Source of the DNA: Lonicera japonica | Taxonomy: Eukaryota; Streptophyta; Magnoliopsida; Dipsacales; Caprifoliaceae | Length of the DNA stretch: 64,000 nucleotides | Direction: 5' to 3' | Assembly: GCA_021464415.1 (NCBI GenBank) | Contig: JAKCWG010000782.1 | Span: forward strand, 142,538 to 206,537 | Part shown: positions 23,183 to 35,440 of the stretch, piece after piece | Position numbering within the stretch: position 1 is the first letter of the stretch | Layout of the letters: every line of letters starts with the position of its first letter | Program-made: the position numbers and the translations under genes | Notes under the pieces: generated by a model | Seen by the model: the letters and a program-made list of their open reading frames with translations, nothing else | Database searches by the model: none | Told to the model about the DNA's origin: nothing

Positions 23183-23806
23183 TGTGGGAGCATAGTTTTG
23201 AACTTTTTTTCTTTTGGGCCGAGTTAGTTCCAATGTCCCCTCATGGGCCAAATGTATAAAACGGGGCCCGGATATCCTAAGGAATGAAAAATATCACAAA
23301 CAAAACCCAATAGCAGAAAGCAACTGGATGGGTTGTCGCCGAGCAAAAAGAAGGATCGGCCGATCATAAGGAAATCTCGCCGAACAAAAATGATATGCTT
23401 ATGAGTAACTTCAGGTATGTGGATAAGGGCGTGTACGTGCAGGCCATCTTATCAATAAGAAAAGGACATCTACAGACGATACCCTATGATGAAGGATTAT
23501 CGTACTAACGAATAGTTAATCAACACGTGTAAAGTGAAGGAAAGTTAGTTATGATATTTGTCTCCCTGGCAGATGGAGGAAGGGAATGGTGCCATGTAAA
23601 CCCTAAAAGATGCCCCGAATGGTAATTTCACTGGTGACCTAATCCATCTTAGGAAACACGAAATGTAAGGGTATAAATAGAAAAGGATGTTCACAAAAAA
23701 ATAGAAGAGGAAAAACAAGAGAAAAGAAAAGGAGGAAAAGAACCCAGTAACTATTCTTTCCAGTTTGGGGCCGGACCCATCCTAGTACACCAAAACACCA
23801 CATACA
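23183..23806 (+). repeat. 3' LTR of the Tat retrotransposon
   Basis: 624 bp, TGTGGGAGCATAG...CACATACA. It pairs with the 5' LTR. Differences are mainly C/T and G/A, for example CGGGTA to CAGGTA, CCTACGA to CCTATGA and CACGTA to CACATA, as expected from loss of methylated cytosines. TATA box at 23672-23680. Confidence 0.95.
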
Positions 23807-24263
23807 GAATCAATACTAAAATATATTCATTTCATTCTAGCTAGTTTGATTTGTTACTAATAGTCCTACCAACTCTAATTCTACTAGTATGGAATCCCTA
23901 ATAATTAAAGTAATCCTAAGTTAACTGAAATCAATATTCTAAAAACAAATAGATAAATGACTGAATTCGGGATTGAGAGAGATCTCATCTGCAAATTTTT
24001 TTGAATTTACAAATTCACGCTCTGCATCAGAATTGCGAATTGGAAATGCAAGAGGTGGCTTCCCTTGATTCATTATCCTAAGCGAAACAAAGGCCGAAAT
24101 CAAATATATAACTTGAACTTAATTCACAACAGCCTTATCAATTCTTTTCAGCAAAGAAATAACTGAGCTCTAGCTTACTATTATCATAACACAAAGAACA
24201 GACATGATGCATAACCTTTTGATAAACGTTTAATATTGTCATTCATACGCTCATTTTCGGAGT
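23807..24263. other. Spacer, no gene seen
   Basis: About 450 bases between the Tat 3' LTR and the next LTR-like segment. No recognisable content. Confidence 0.6.
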
Positions 24264-25952
24264 TGTTTGACCCATTTATTTCTCTAAAACTACTCGGTTT
24301 GCCAACTTATTTCGCGATTAATCTCGTAGCACTTTTGTATTTAACAATGCTTGGAAAGGCACATTTTTGTGTTTATTTTGGTGTCTTTAGATTTTAAGAA
24401 ATATTGTATTTAATACAATAGGGGAATTTTCCATGGACAAAAAGAATTCAACAAAGTGGAAGCTCCATGTGATTAAAGAGCATCCAAGAAAATGGAAGTC
24501 TCCATGTCCATGTGATTAAAGAAAGAAAGTGGAATTGTCCATGTGATTAAAGAGCATCCAAAATAGTGGAATTCTCCACCAAAAATAAAAAAAACTATTG
24601 TTTATTTTTGGCATCCAACAAAACTCTCCTATTTATAGTCTTCATTGTTGCTTTGGAGAGGGGATCTTAGTCTTACTTTTAATTTCTCATTTCTCAAGTT
24701 ATAGAGAGCTTGTAATATTTTTTTCTAGAGAGAGAAATAGAGTTCACTTTTATAATTCTTGTCTCTACATTTATGGAGTAAATTTCTTTGCTAAGGCCAA
24801 AAGATGAAATTTGCAATGCATTAATTATGTAAGTTCAATTCTCATTCCATTGTTAGTATTGTTAAATACTTTTTGAATCCTTCATCTTCTCCATTTTTTC
24901 AACCATTCATAAGCTAGTAAGATAATTTTCATATGATGATTTGACTTTGTATGCCTTGTATACATAGATCTCAAGCATTAATGAAGAGATGATACACTTG
25001 TGTATTTTTTACTAGCCTATGTCCATTCTTTCTTTGAATGAGATACTTTTCATTGCCAAGCATGATTAGTTTTTGAATATTCATGGAAACACCATAAATT
25101 TGAGATTTTAATCTTTTAATACTTTAATGATATGTTGAGTGCTTTCTACAGTTTATGTGATTTTAAGACTAATCATCTTCTTAGTTAAAGTATTGCCAAA
25201 GAGGATCTTTTAAATTTATGTCATAAACAACTTCATTAATCATTTTAAGGATTGAATTTGTATTTATCAAATAAGTCTATATAGGATGGTTTGACCTCCA
25301 CCTAGACTTCCCAATCTTAGACAAATGAAATGTTATGATTTATCGAGCTAAACTCCTTGTAGTTGGCCATTTTCATAATCAAGTCATTTGCCTAGAAGAA
25401 ACTAACAATGAGTTCTTAAATGCTTAGTTTAAATTTATGCCTTTTCTTTTTGTGTATTTTAAGTTTTAATCTTGGTTGATATTATATGGGAATGAGTTAC
25501 ACTTGCTTCACACCCTTTGTCACAAGATAAAAATGAGAGATATGCTTGTGTTGATATTTGCTTACACCCTTTTTTTATATGGCATTTATATGGGAATGGG
25601 TTGCTTTTGCTCCACACCCTTTTGCTTAGAAATGGGTAAAATATTCAACACTTAGGAATTGTATTGAGAACTTTGAATGAGATTGATTTTACTTATCTTT
25701 GCAAAACAAATGAATTCTATAATGCCTTAGCCTTTTCTCATCTATTATTACATCATTTTAATTTTTATTGCAAGACTTTAAAATCAACAACTAAAATCAA
25801 CCAATCAAATTCTCTTAAACAAAGCCTTGGACTCGTAATCACCACATCGTCTTTCCGACTATCCTTGTGGTTCGACACTTGGACTTACCAAGTATTATAA
25901 CTTGACAACCTGCACTTAGGTACCTAAGCACGGAAGTATTTTTGGCGCGTCA
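24264..25952 (+). repeat. Probable Athila-type Ty3/gypsy LTR (solo or truncated)
   Basis: It starts TGTTTGACCC. Its right end reads 'gacaacctgcacttaggtacctaagcacg...tttttggcgcgtca', a terminus I associate with plant LTRs that precede a TTTTGGCGCCG... primer site. It is followed by AGTTTTTGGAAAG, where the primer site appears cut off. Inside are LTR-like A/T-rich leader sequence and a small tandem repeat at 24455-24575. No matched target duplication was found, so the left border is a best guess. Confidence 0.45.
24455..24575 (+). repeat. Three imperfect copies of a ~40-bp unit
   Basis: The phrase 'gtggaa..(t)ccatgtgattaaagagcatccaa' recurs three times with small length changes inside the LTR-like segment. 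Confidence 0.75.
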
Positions 25953-26316
25953 AGTTTTTGGAAAGTCATGAGACATTTCACTCTACCTTAAAGCCGTGTT
26001 TCAACCGCTTTAAATCCGTGTCATAATTCCATTTTCCGATTTTGTCTTGCAAGCTTTTATTCCTAAGAATTTAGTACCTTTTGCCCTTGCAAGCTTGCCT
26101 GCAACACGAGTAGAGTTACTCTTAACCAATAAAACTATTATCGTAGGTCAAAAAAAAAACAAAAAGAAAAAATTATTATCAATTTTTGACTTTCTCTTTA
26201 GATTACTTGTATGCCCCGAAAAAGCAAGTTATTTTGGTATATTTTTATTCGATGTTAATTGATTTGTTAAAATGTGATAGATGGTAATTCTTTCTTTATT
26301 TTTACCTAACTTTTAG
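25953..26316. other. Sequence upstream of the NB-ARC exon; no TIR exon
   Basis: In a normal TNL this would be intron 1. It ends in a good acceptor (acctaacttttag). No TIR-coding sequence is found on the plus strand between here and the retrotransposon. Confidence 0.6.
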
Positions 26317-29300
26317 GTACGAGTCCAAGTTCATTCAACAAATTGTTAAACATGTCATCCAAAAGATAAATCCCAAGGTCCTACCCATTAGTGAGCATCT
26401 GATCGGTTTAGATTCTAGAGTCGCTGAAATTAATTGGTGGTTAATAAACGACAGGGCAACTAGTGAAAAGATACTCGTGATATGTGGCATGGGTGGCATA
26501 GGGAAGACAACAGCAGCAAAGTATATATACAATTCACAGTATAAGAACTTTGATGCTAGTACTTTTCTCGAAAACATCAGGGAAACTTGTAGATTCCCCA
26601 AGGGTTTAATCGGCCTCCAGAGACAACTTCTTTCCGAGATTTCAGGTAAAGAGCAAGAAAAAATATACACCATTGATAGTGGAAGTAAGAGGATCGCACG
26701 TGTGTTTGGCAACAAGAAGATTCTTCTTGTTCTTGATGATGTCGATGATGTGAAACAATTAGATGCAATACTTGTTGGGGGAAATTGGACTTCAGGAAGT
26801 AAAATTATCATTACAACAAGGCGCAAGGACTTGCTGAAGGCTACTGCAAATTGTTTTTATCGTAAGATTGTAAGATTGGACGACCACGAATCTCTTGAAC
26901 TTTTTAGTATGCATGCTTTTGGAAGAAAATCTCCTAGTGATGGTTTCCTGGAACATTCAAAACAAATTGTACGCCACTGCCAAGGACTTCCATTAGCCCT
27001 TGAAGTTCTCGGTTCTTCTTTATCAGAGACAAGTTTGGACGAATGGGTGACCGTGTTAGACAAATTGGATACAATACCCGACAAAAATATTACAGGAACG
27101 CTTAAAATAAGCTACGACTCTTTAGAGTTTGATCAAGATAGAAGTCTATTCCTTGATATTGCTTGTTTCTTTGTTGGAATGAAGAAGCATAAGGTGGTTG
27201 ATATACTAAATGGGTGTGGTTACGGTACAACACTTGGGATCCAGCATCTTGTGGATAGAAATCTCTTAACAGTTGAAAATGGCAAGTTGGGAATGCATCA
27301 GTGGCTGCAACACATGGGAAGACAAATCATTTCGAATGAATCAAAGTTTCCCGAGGGACGTAGTAGACTCTGGCATACTGATGAATGCCTCAACATCTTG
27401 AAAGCAAAAACAGTAATACTCGTATATCCATCTTCCTATTGTATGTCCTTCCCTTGACTGATATTTGATCAATTACTCTAACCTTATTATTTTTTATGTC
27501 TCTATATCAAGGGCTCTGCAAATATAGAAGGCCTCGTCGTTGACATGAATGTTTCGAAGAAAGACAAGTTTGCCCCAGCGAATTCCTATTTTCAATCTAC
27601 TACGCTCTTCTTTTGGTTATCGGGATACCTATATTGGGGAAGTTCGAACAATGAAGCTTTGAAAACTGACGCATTTACAAACATGCGCAATCTTAGATTA
27701 CTCAAACTTGGTTACCTACCGATATCCGGAAATTACAAGGAATTTCCAAAATGTGTAAAATGGTTGTATTGGCGCGGTATTCCTGTTAGAAGTTTGCCCA
27801 TTGATTTTCCCCTAGAGAATTTGTTTATCTAGACTTGCGGAATAGCAGCTTGGAACAAGTTTGGAAGGGAACTAAGGTGTGGTGCTCCTATTGTTTATTT
27901 TGTTTTTTGTGTGTTTGCAATATTGATTAATTACTTCTGTAAAAGAAGAAACTTTTAACCCTCTTGTTCTTTATCATATTCTTTTAATAGGTTCTTCCAT
28001 CATTGAAATTCCTTAATCTCAGTCATTCTCCAAAGCTTACCAGAACCCCAAACTTCTCAGGAGCACCCAATCTAGAGAAACTACTTCTCAAAGATTGCCA
28101 AAATTTGGTCGTGGTTGATGAATCCATTGCGAATCTAAGGAGATTAATTGTCTTGAATGTGAAAAACTGCAAAAAATTGAGGAAGCTACCTTGGAACGTT
28201 TTTATGATTGAATCTTTTAAGGAACTTGATTTTTCTGGTTGCTCAATTGTTCTTGAGGAATTTTCAAGAATGCATCCTTCTTTTGGAACTGATATGAAGC
28301 AAGTAGTACATAATTTTCCTCGCTTATCAAGAAATTTGGTCGTGGTTCGTGCGAATCTAAGGAGATTAATTGTACCTCGGAAAATTTTCCCACTGAGAAA
28401 TTTGGTCAGCTTTCTGTTGAGAATTGTAACCTATCTAATGGTCATTCTCCTGAGGAATTTCTTTCGTCAACCAAGCTAGAATACTTAAATCTTGGAGGAA
28501 ACCTAATTTGTAGCTTGCCAAATTTCGTTAAAAATCTTAGGAGGCTCCAGAAGCTTGATTTATCTAGATGCACAATGCTTGAGCAGATCTTGTGGCCATC
28601 AATTAATTTGGAAGAATTGATTGTTACAGATTGTATTTCACTGGAACAAATAACATACAAAATGTGGGTTAGTCCGAAATATATCTCGCATGATGGTTGT
28701 ATAAGTCTAAATTATGTCGAGTTAGGCTTCAAAATAGAACCCTTGGGAGAAGTTGATGGAGAATACTGAAGTGACGATTACGAATATAATTGTACATAGT
28801 AGAGTGAAGCTTCCAGCACAGGTTATCTCTCCTTCCTTCCTCGTGCTTTTATTCACTTCTTTCTCATTCATTTATTCGTGGCTTGAACTATTAATTATTT
28901 TGGCAGATACTATATGAACATGGTATATTCAGCACATATTTTCCTCAGAAAGAAGTTCCACACCGATTTAGCTACAAGAGCAAAGGGTTCACTATATCTT
29001 TTACCATCCCTACGTCTTCCTGCCTTGAGATTCAAGGCTTGAATCTATGCTTAGTGTACACATGTTTATCAAATTCAAGAGATGCAGATTATTGGTCGGA
29101 AGCTGTAACTGTTAAGATCAATAACAAGAGCAATGGCGTGGGGAAGCAATACATTCCCAGGTGCTGGGGTATTCCGGATGTAGATGACCAAGACCTGATA
29201 TGGTTAAGTCACTGGTTATCACTGGTTTGGGGGAATCTGTTTGAAGAAGGGAATCAAGTCGAAGTTTCTTTTAACTTGAATGATGAAGGACAAATAAAGG

Positions 29301-29593
29301 AGTGTCGAGTCGAACTTTTGTACTTTAATGAAGAGGGAGGCGGAGAAGTCCACTACTATAATACTCTACGTTCATCATGGGATACACGAATGGATATCTT
29401 TCGCGATATGTCAGTGGCAGGTATGTAGCAGCAACTGCTCTTATCTTTTAATATAATATGTACTTTCATATGATCAATCGTTACCATCACTAGCTGATTC
29501 ATTTCTTCTATTGCAGATAACGTTGAAGATAATCAAGATGGACACAATGAAGAAGAAGAAGACGAAGATGATGATGAATTCGCATCAGTTTAA
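26317..29593 (+). pseudogene. TNL disease-resistance pseudogene: NB-ARC, LRR, C-JID, acidic tail; TIR exon absent
   Basis: Exons: 26317-27412 (NB-ARC), 27512-27876, 27991-28821 (LRR), 28907-29420 (C-JID) and 29517-29593. All junctions are GT-AG. NB-ARC motifs: P-loop CGMGGIGKTTAA, kinase-2 KILLVLDDVDD, RNBS-B SKIIITTRR, GLPLAL, and RNBS-D FLDIACFF, whose tail suits a TNL. The MHD position reads MHQWLQHMG (MHQ instead of MHD), which may alter autoinhibition. LRR segments include LKFLNLSHSPKL and LEKLLLKDCQNLVVV. The jelly-roll C-JID begins ILYEHGIFSTYFPQ. One-base phase changes occur near 27825, 28375 and 28735. A segment (NLVVV...NLRRLIV) is partly duplicated at 28102-28152 and 28332-28374. 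No TIR exon lies upstream on this strand. The family recognises pathogen effectors through LRR and C-JID; this copy cannot make a full protein unless the breaks are assembly errors. Confidence 0.9.
29517..29593 (+). other. Acidic C-terminal exon of the TNL pseudogene
   Basis: A tiny last exon encoding DNVEDNQDGHNEEEEDEDDD plus FASV-type residues and a TAA stop. Flanking splice sites (ttgcag / preceding GTATGT) and its open frame support it. A run of about fifteen Asp/Glu is unusual after a C-JID domain. Confidence 0.7.
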
Positions 29594-30035
29594 GGTGATA
29601 TATATATATGTATAATCAGATTATTTTCTTGGATGAACGGAATTGGAGAAATTCAATGCTGGTTGATCCCAATTTCTTGATGTGTTATGATTTTAGGTAG
29701 TTATTTTGAATTTTTAAAATTTGGCATCCAATCCAATCAAAGTAAATGTTGGATGGGATCGGTTTCAATCCAATCCAAAATAGGCAAAAAAAAAAAAAAA
29801 AAAAACGTAGTCAATATGGCAATTGGCAGTATATCTATTAGAAAAATTTCGAATTTTCCAAATTGACAACATAAAAGCAAGTAGTTTGTAATCAAATCTC
29901 AAACAGAGTATCATGATAAATAGATTATCATGAACATCAATAACAAAGCGACGGGAAATTGTCGCTAAAGGTGACAATCTGTACAAGAAATTTACTCGAT
30001 CTATACATGTAGGGAATATTTCTCATACATACCAT
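29594..30035. other. 3' flank of the TNL pseudogene, no gene seen
   Basis: Contains an imperfect 'atccaatccaa' repeat pair (29722-29780) and a poly-A run at about 29787-29805. No coding content. Confidence 0.55.
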
Positions 30036-30192
30036 GTTTATGGACCAAGTAATTGAGAGGGTAAACTTATTAATTTTTTGATAAAACTTGGTGACCATGA
30101 TCTTAATGATAAGTGGATCAGTTTCACCAAATTTATCCAAAAATTCAATCAAGAAGTAAGTTAACTAGACATCTAAATTTTAACGACTATAA

Positions 30193-30226
<34 letters not shown>

Positions 30227-30300
30227 TAGTTAACTCAATAAAATTTAATAGAAATGATTTACTACTCATAAAAATTATCTTCCTTAAAGTTTTATCAAAT
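30036..30300. mobile_element. Fold-back MITE, copy a (diverged)
   Basis: Left arm 'taattttttgataaaacttggtgaccatgatc...tggatcagtttcaccaaatttatccaaaaattcaatcaag', then a (TA)n core at 30198-30225, then the inverse arm 'agttaactc...ttaaagttttatcaaatttt'. Same family as the copies at 51925-52275, 52695-52945 and 54566-54956. This copy is diverged, with no clear target duplication. Confidence 0.6.
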
Positions 30301-31939
30301 TTTGGCATAGGCAAAAGATGGGAGCAGAATAGTGGCAGTATAGAGTAGAAGACATATGTATACCATATAGAAAAGGAGAGAGAAGGGCAATTTGTTGAAC
30401 AACAGCGGCAGCGGCAGCGCCAGTACCGATTCGATTGTCGCGAGTAGAAGAGACAACATTCCGGATTATTATTGTTATTTTTATTTTATTTTTAATATAC
30501 TACAATGATTAAAAAATTGGATATGATGATTTTAATTTTACTGGAAATAAGGTCAAAAGGTTTTGCAAATAAATTAATGAATAATATTTTTTAGAAATAA
30601 AGACTTACATATTATTATTATTATTATTATTTTAAAATAAGAGTTTATTTAACAATTGTATTTTAAAATAAGGGTTCTAACCGAATGCAAATTTAACTTT
30701 GCAATAAAAAAAAATTAATGCAGAGTTGTTTTGCATAATGTGTGTATATATTTTAACAAGTATATTCTTATGTTTCATTTGTAAAACTTTAAAACAACGT
30801 CAAATAAATTCAAATACGTAGTAATGTTTTAAAAAATAAAAAGTGCAAACTTAACTTTGCATAATTCCGAAAAAATTATTATGTGCATTCTATTAATAAA
30901 TAGGTTTTGAATATGTAATTTATTAAAATTATTCTAAAGCCACTGTCAATTAAACACTTCTTTACAATAATAAGCTAAAAAACATGTAATGCAAAGTTAA
31001 TTTATCTATGATTCCATAAAAAAGTACAATTTAAAAAATTAATGCAAAGTTAACTTATGTTACTTTTGGATTTTGGTCAAATATAGGCCCGTAATTTACA
31101 AAAATATTATTCGGGTTTTTTTTTGCAGAATTTACTTTCAAACAATCCCTATTTTTCAATATCCCAGCATTCTTATCGGATAAAATAATCTTTCTTGTGG
31201 ATATTTTATTTCTTGTGAGATAAGATTTAAACTAATTCCGGTTCTCACTAACATCAAATGTGGGATATAATTATTGTATTATATCTGATCCTCTTAAATA
31301 TAGATATAATAAGGGTAGCTGGCTTTTCAATCTTTTAAAAATGTATAACAGATAAAGAATTGCATAGTTAAGATTTAAAATATTTTTTGACCAACTGAAA
31401 CGACTTTGACACAAACTACGACCTACTCCATATAATAAGGGATAATAGTTTTTGAATCTTGAAATGCATATATAAGTTATAAACAATTTTTATAATAAGG
31501 AGCAATAGTATTGAATCTTGAAAATGTGTAGGATATTAAAAATTGCATGATTGAGATTAATTATTTTTTAAATAGTTAATGCTTTGACACAAGTTATTAG
31601 TTATGACCCAGCTGATAGTTTTATAAATTAGGCAAACAAACAAATTAAAAATTATAATATAATTCTAATTGAAATTTACATAATGCACAATTAAAAGAAT
31701 GGTACTATAATTCTATGGCATTGCTTATCTAATAATCTTTAAGAATTTTAGTGCATTTGCATTGTAGTGCCTCCTCTAAGTGTATATGTTCCACTTGTTA
31801 AATACAACACTAAAGTTGATACCTTTGAGTAGCAATTGGTTAGCATAAGAGAGAGAATCAATTAAGCACAATCAATAATAATTCATCTCTTAATACTCGC
31901 ATTCCTTTATGCATGCACTCTTCCGCTGTATGAATTCAC
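30301..31939. other. AT-rich intergenic DNA, no gene seen
   Basis: No supportable gene. A 'tgcaaagttaa / ttaactttgca' motif recurs in both orientations at about 30680-31060. A direct duplication of roughly 120 bases covers about 31320-31440 and 31500-31625 (aaaaattgcat...tttgacacaa...). Confidence 0.55.
31320..31625 (+). repeat. Two direct copies of a ~120-bp unit
   Basis: Both copies contain, in order, 'tgaatctt(g/t)', 'aattgcat-gtt-agatt', 'attttttga/atttttta' and 'gctttgacacaa', separated by about 60 bases. Origin unknown. Confidence 0.6.
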
Positions 31940-32640
31940 CCCCCTCAACAAATTACCCCCCATTTTTGTCACGGAATAGGCAAAGTTCAACATGTCTATC
32001 TAAATAAGTAAACGTGTAATTTAAAGGAATACATGAACTCGCACTATGAATTTGAACATCTGTCGATCTGCAGGAAGTATAAAAATGTCAACCACCACAT
32101 AGTATATAATTGTATCCCTTATGCGTCGTGAATCTAACAATGCACCATTTAGATAATATGAGTTTTGAGCAATTTTGTTCATCCGTACAATGATGAAAAC
32201 TTAAAAAGCCTCCTAATCCATTATTATTCAACTAGTTTTTTCCCTCATTTCACTCATTTGTTGTGATTTTTTTTCTTATGTTGCAAGCATTTTCACATAT
32301 TTTGATGGCGGTTTTCATCTTTCATGGAGGCCAGCTACTTCCTTTTAGGTCGTTATAATTTTCATCATCCAATTAGACAACATTTTTTTTTCATCCCCTC
32401 TACATTTTTAAGCTCACTTTCTTGTCTTTTCACACTCATTCCTACATCAGCATTGTCTTTATTGCAAATATTCATAATGTCATTTTGATTTTTCTTCCTA
32501 AGTATACCATGTATGCTAGCTTTTGGAATTTTCAAATAAAGGACTCATGTTCTACCCTACATAATTATCTAAAGATATGCATTGTAGTTTTTGTAATATA
32601 GTGTGAGGGATACAGACACATATTATGTTGAAATAAGAAC
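31940..32640 (-). repeat. Copia-type 3' region, copy B
   Basis: Aligns over about 650 bases with 37950-38930 in the same orientation. Shared phrases: 'gtcac/ta-ggaatag', 'agttttga', 'catccccctctacattt', 'atggaggcc' and 'tatagtgtg-gggata-aca'. It lies downstream (on the minus strand) of the copia pol remnant at 33690-35440. It begins beside a 'ccccccatttttgtcacgg' stretch that, read on the minus strand, looks like a SIRE polypurine tract. Confidence 0.6.
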
Positions 32641-33689
32641 AAAATTACCAAACAGCGATTGGAAAACACCGGGTAGAGTTGCGGACTAGGTCGCTCTCTT
32701 TAGGACGTTTTTGCGGCTCTGCTTGGTGTTTGCGCTAGCAGTTCGCAATGGCCACGCCATCCCCAAGATACAACAGCCCAGATTTTTCCTCTATTTCGAT
32801 TTTCCTTGCACAGTGAAAAATCTATAATTCGGCTGGAAACGGTAAACTATTCCAGCCGGAGGCAAAAAAAAATTTATTGGAATTTTTTTTAAGTTCTCAT
32901 AGTAGATTAAAAATGGGAGATTTTTCTGTGCTCATTGTATATTTTTAAGAGACGGAAAAAAATATTTTTAAAGAAAAATCATTGCACCGTTACGTAGATG
33001 GAGAGAAAAAAGCAACAGCCGATCGTGAGAGTTATCTACAACGAACGTGTAAGACTTGGTCAAAAATCTTTTAAAATTTTGAAATTCAAAATGAAATAAT
33101 TTTATTTTAATAAATAAAATTTTTCAAAAGGTATTTTGTCTAAAAAGATAATATTAGACCCAAACTAAGCCCGAGCCCTGCCCGGACCGGTTCGGTTTGG
33201 TTCGGTCTGTCGGTGCGCGCGTGTGTGGTGAACCACACTCATCAAAGTCCTCACCCAATAGCACAAAATTCTAATGCCCAAAGGGCTTAAGCCCTTAGGC
33301 AAATTTTCCCTTATAAAAACTCATGAAAGTTTTTATATTCCTGGCCTCCTGTGTGGGACTTAGGAAAACTAATAGTGTATACTTGGTGCTTGCTTTGGTT
33401 TTCCTTCTTCTTCCATTTTTTCAAAATAGATAAAACTTCAACATATTCTCATGTGATTGACACAACATACTAAAGGTTCTTAAAAAATAACAGTGTGATT
33501 CATATATCTCTATAAATATTAACATATTAAGAGATTGGAAGAGTTACTTAATATACTATCCAATTAACAAAGAGGGTTCTATTATATCACCAGAAGTACT
33601 CGTAATTCAGCACTTAGCTATCGGTAAAAGAACCAAACCGATGATATTTCATTATCTTAGCACAACTAACCTTTCATCCTCAACATGTG
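32641..33689. other. Repetitive intergenic DNA, no gene seen
   Basis: GC-richer strips at 32690-32790 and 33165-33240 stand out from the AT-rich surroundings. A stretch around 33300-33420 (ttataaaaactcatgaaag...gtgtgggacttagg) looks promoter- or LTR-like. I cannot define element ends. Confidence 0.4.
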
Positions 33690-35440
33690 TTGGGTGCCTT
33701 GTCTTCCCTACTCAACGACACAAACTCCCAAATATTTTTTTGATTGTAAAAGGTAAAACAATCTAATGGTTTTATGAGAATGTCAACAAGTTGATTTTCC
33801 ATAAGTACATACGACAAACACACTCCATTTTCATCTACCAAGTGGTGAATGTAGTGTTATCAAATAATGTGCTTAGTCCTGGGTGTACGGGATTTTCAGA
33901 TATACAGATGGTACTGGTGTTAGCGCATTAGACTATTACAGTATACATAACCACTCAACGTCTGCTTCATCAATTAAAGTTGAGTACTACAGTAGCTCCC
34001 AACTGCAATGAATTTGTCTTATATTATGGATGAGGGGATACATCTTTGTTTCTTACTATGCCAAGAAACAAGTGAAGTCCCTATGAAAAAGCAACCTTTA
34101 GAGGTGTCTTTCCTATTGTTGATGTTTGTCGCGCAATCAGTGCCAGAAGATGACGAGAGGCATGCATTTGTATCCATGGAATACCATATGCCATAAACAA
34201 GAGTCCTACAAACATATTTGAGAATACATTTTTTAGCAGTGAGATGAGACTCTTTGGGACTTGCTTGGAATCTAGCGCACAAACTAACACTGTGTACTAT
34301 ATCTGGACGACTAGCTGTAAGGTAAAGAAGGCTACCTATCACGCTACGATATAGCTTTGGATTTATGTCATTGCCCACTATGTCTCTTATGAGTTTTGTT
34401 CCTACACTAATAGGAGTGCTTGCATATCGAGCATTCTCCATTTCAATTTTTTAACTAATTCCTTGGCATATTTTGACTGTGAAATGAAAATCATATTTTC
34501 CTTTTATTGCACCTGCAGTCCTAAGAAGAAAGTCAACTCTTTGACCATACTCATTTTAAATTAATTTTTCAACTATGGAAAATTCTCGAGTGTGTTTCTC
34601 AATTGTAGATCTAAAAACGAGGTCATTCACATATACTAGAGCAACTAAGATCTATTTATTTCAACGTCACACAAATAAGGTTTTATCCACACTCCCTCTT
34701 GTGAAACCCTTGTCTGTCAATCACCCATACTAGGCTTTAGGAACTTGTTTAAGGCTACAATTCGTTATGAAGATGATAATCATAATTTGGAAACTTTAAA
34801 TCCTCAAAACCTATAGGTTGCTCCACATAGGCTTCCTCTTGGAAGCCATTCAGGAATGCATTTTTGATGTCCATCTGATATAGCTTAAACTTGAGATATC
34901 AAACTAGAAATAATAAAAGTTGAATGGATTCTAACCTTGTGACATGAGCGAAAATTTAGTCAAAAGCAATTCCACTTGTGTGTGTCCTTAGGCAAATAGT
35001 CTTACTTTTTTCCTAGCAACTGACCCAAATTCATCAAGCTTATTGTTCAATATCCACTTGAATCTAATGACATCCTTGTCACTAGGACGAGGGACTAGCT
35101 CCCACGCACGATTTTTCTAAAATTTTATAAACTCTTCTTGCATAGAGTTTATCCAATTTTCAACTATGAAAGCTTCTTAAGCATTCTTGGGTTTAATTTG
35201 TGAGATATAACACATATTACCTATCTTATTTTTGAGTTTAGCATAAGTTTTGACCCAAGTTTATGGATTTCCAATCACTTTTGAGGTATTTAACCGTTTC
35301 CGAACCTGAACAAATGGACCTTCTATAATAGTAATCGAATTATTTATAGGTTAAGTATCAACAAGAGGGTTATCCTCAAGGGGAAGAGGATTCTCATCTT
35401 GAACATCTCCCTAGTTTTGTACCTCAATGTCACTGCCCAT
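33690..35440 (-). pseudogene. Ty1/copia (SIRE-like) pol remnant: reverse transcriptase and RNase H
   Basis: Minus-strand translation in shifting frames gives, in order, CYISQIKPKNA, MQEEFI, NRAWELVPRPSDKDVI, LNNKLDEFGS, LKQVPKA, TDKGFTRGSVDKTLFV, LVALVYVNDL (from YVDD), LYRSVIGSLLYLTASRPDIV, LCARFQASPKESHL, YGIWYSMDTNA and a final IKPLDCFTFYNQ. These are landmarks of SIRE-lineage copia reverse transcriptase and RNase H. The longest open piece is 34441-34019 (140 residues). Many stops and frameshifts, and the catalytic Asp pair is changed to N-D. Long dead. The gag and integrase expected upstream are not next to it. Confidence 0.85.

Larger units (their letters stand above)
12049..23806 (+). 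mobile_element. Ty3/gypsy LTR retrotransposon, Tat lineage, 11.76 kb, decayed
   Basis: Complete structure: 5' LTR 12049-12671, primer-binding site at 12675, gag, protease, reverse transcriptase, RNase H, a second RNase H, integrase, a tandem-repeat block, an antisense gene, a polypurine tract and 3' LTR 23183-23806. The second RNase H, the C-x3-H-x3-GH gag finger, the protease signature DPGSS and an antisense gene between pol and the 3' LTR together mark the Tat lineage. Flanking pentamers are GAATT (left) and GAATC (right), a one-mismatch target duplication. By eye the LTRs differ at about 20 positions (about 3%), mostly transitions, so the insertion is fairly young in evolutionary terms. 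Multiple stops and frameshifts make it non-autonomous now. Confidence 0.95.
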
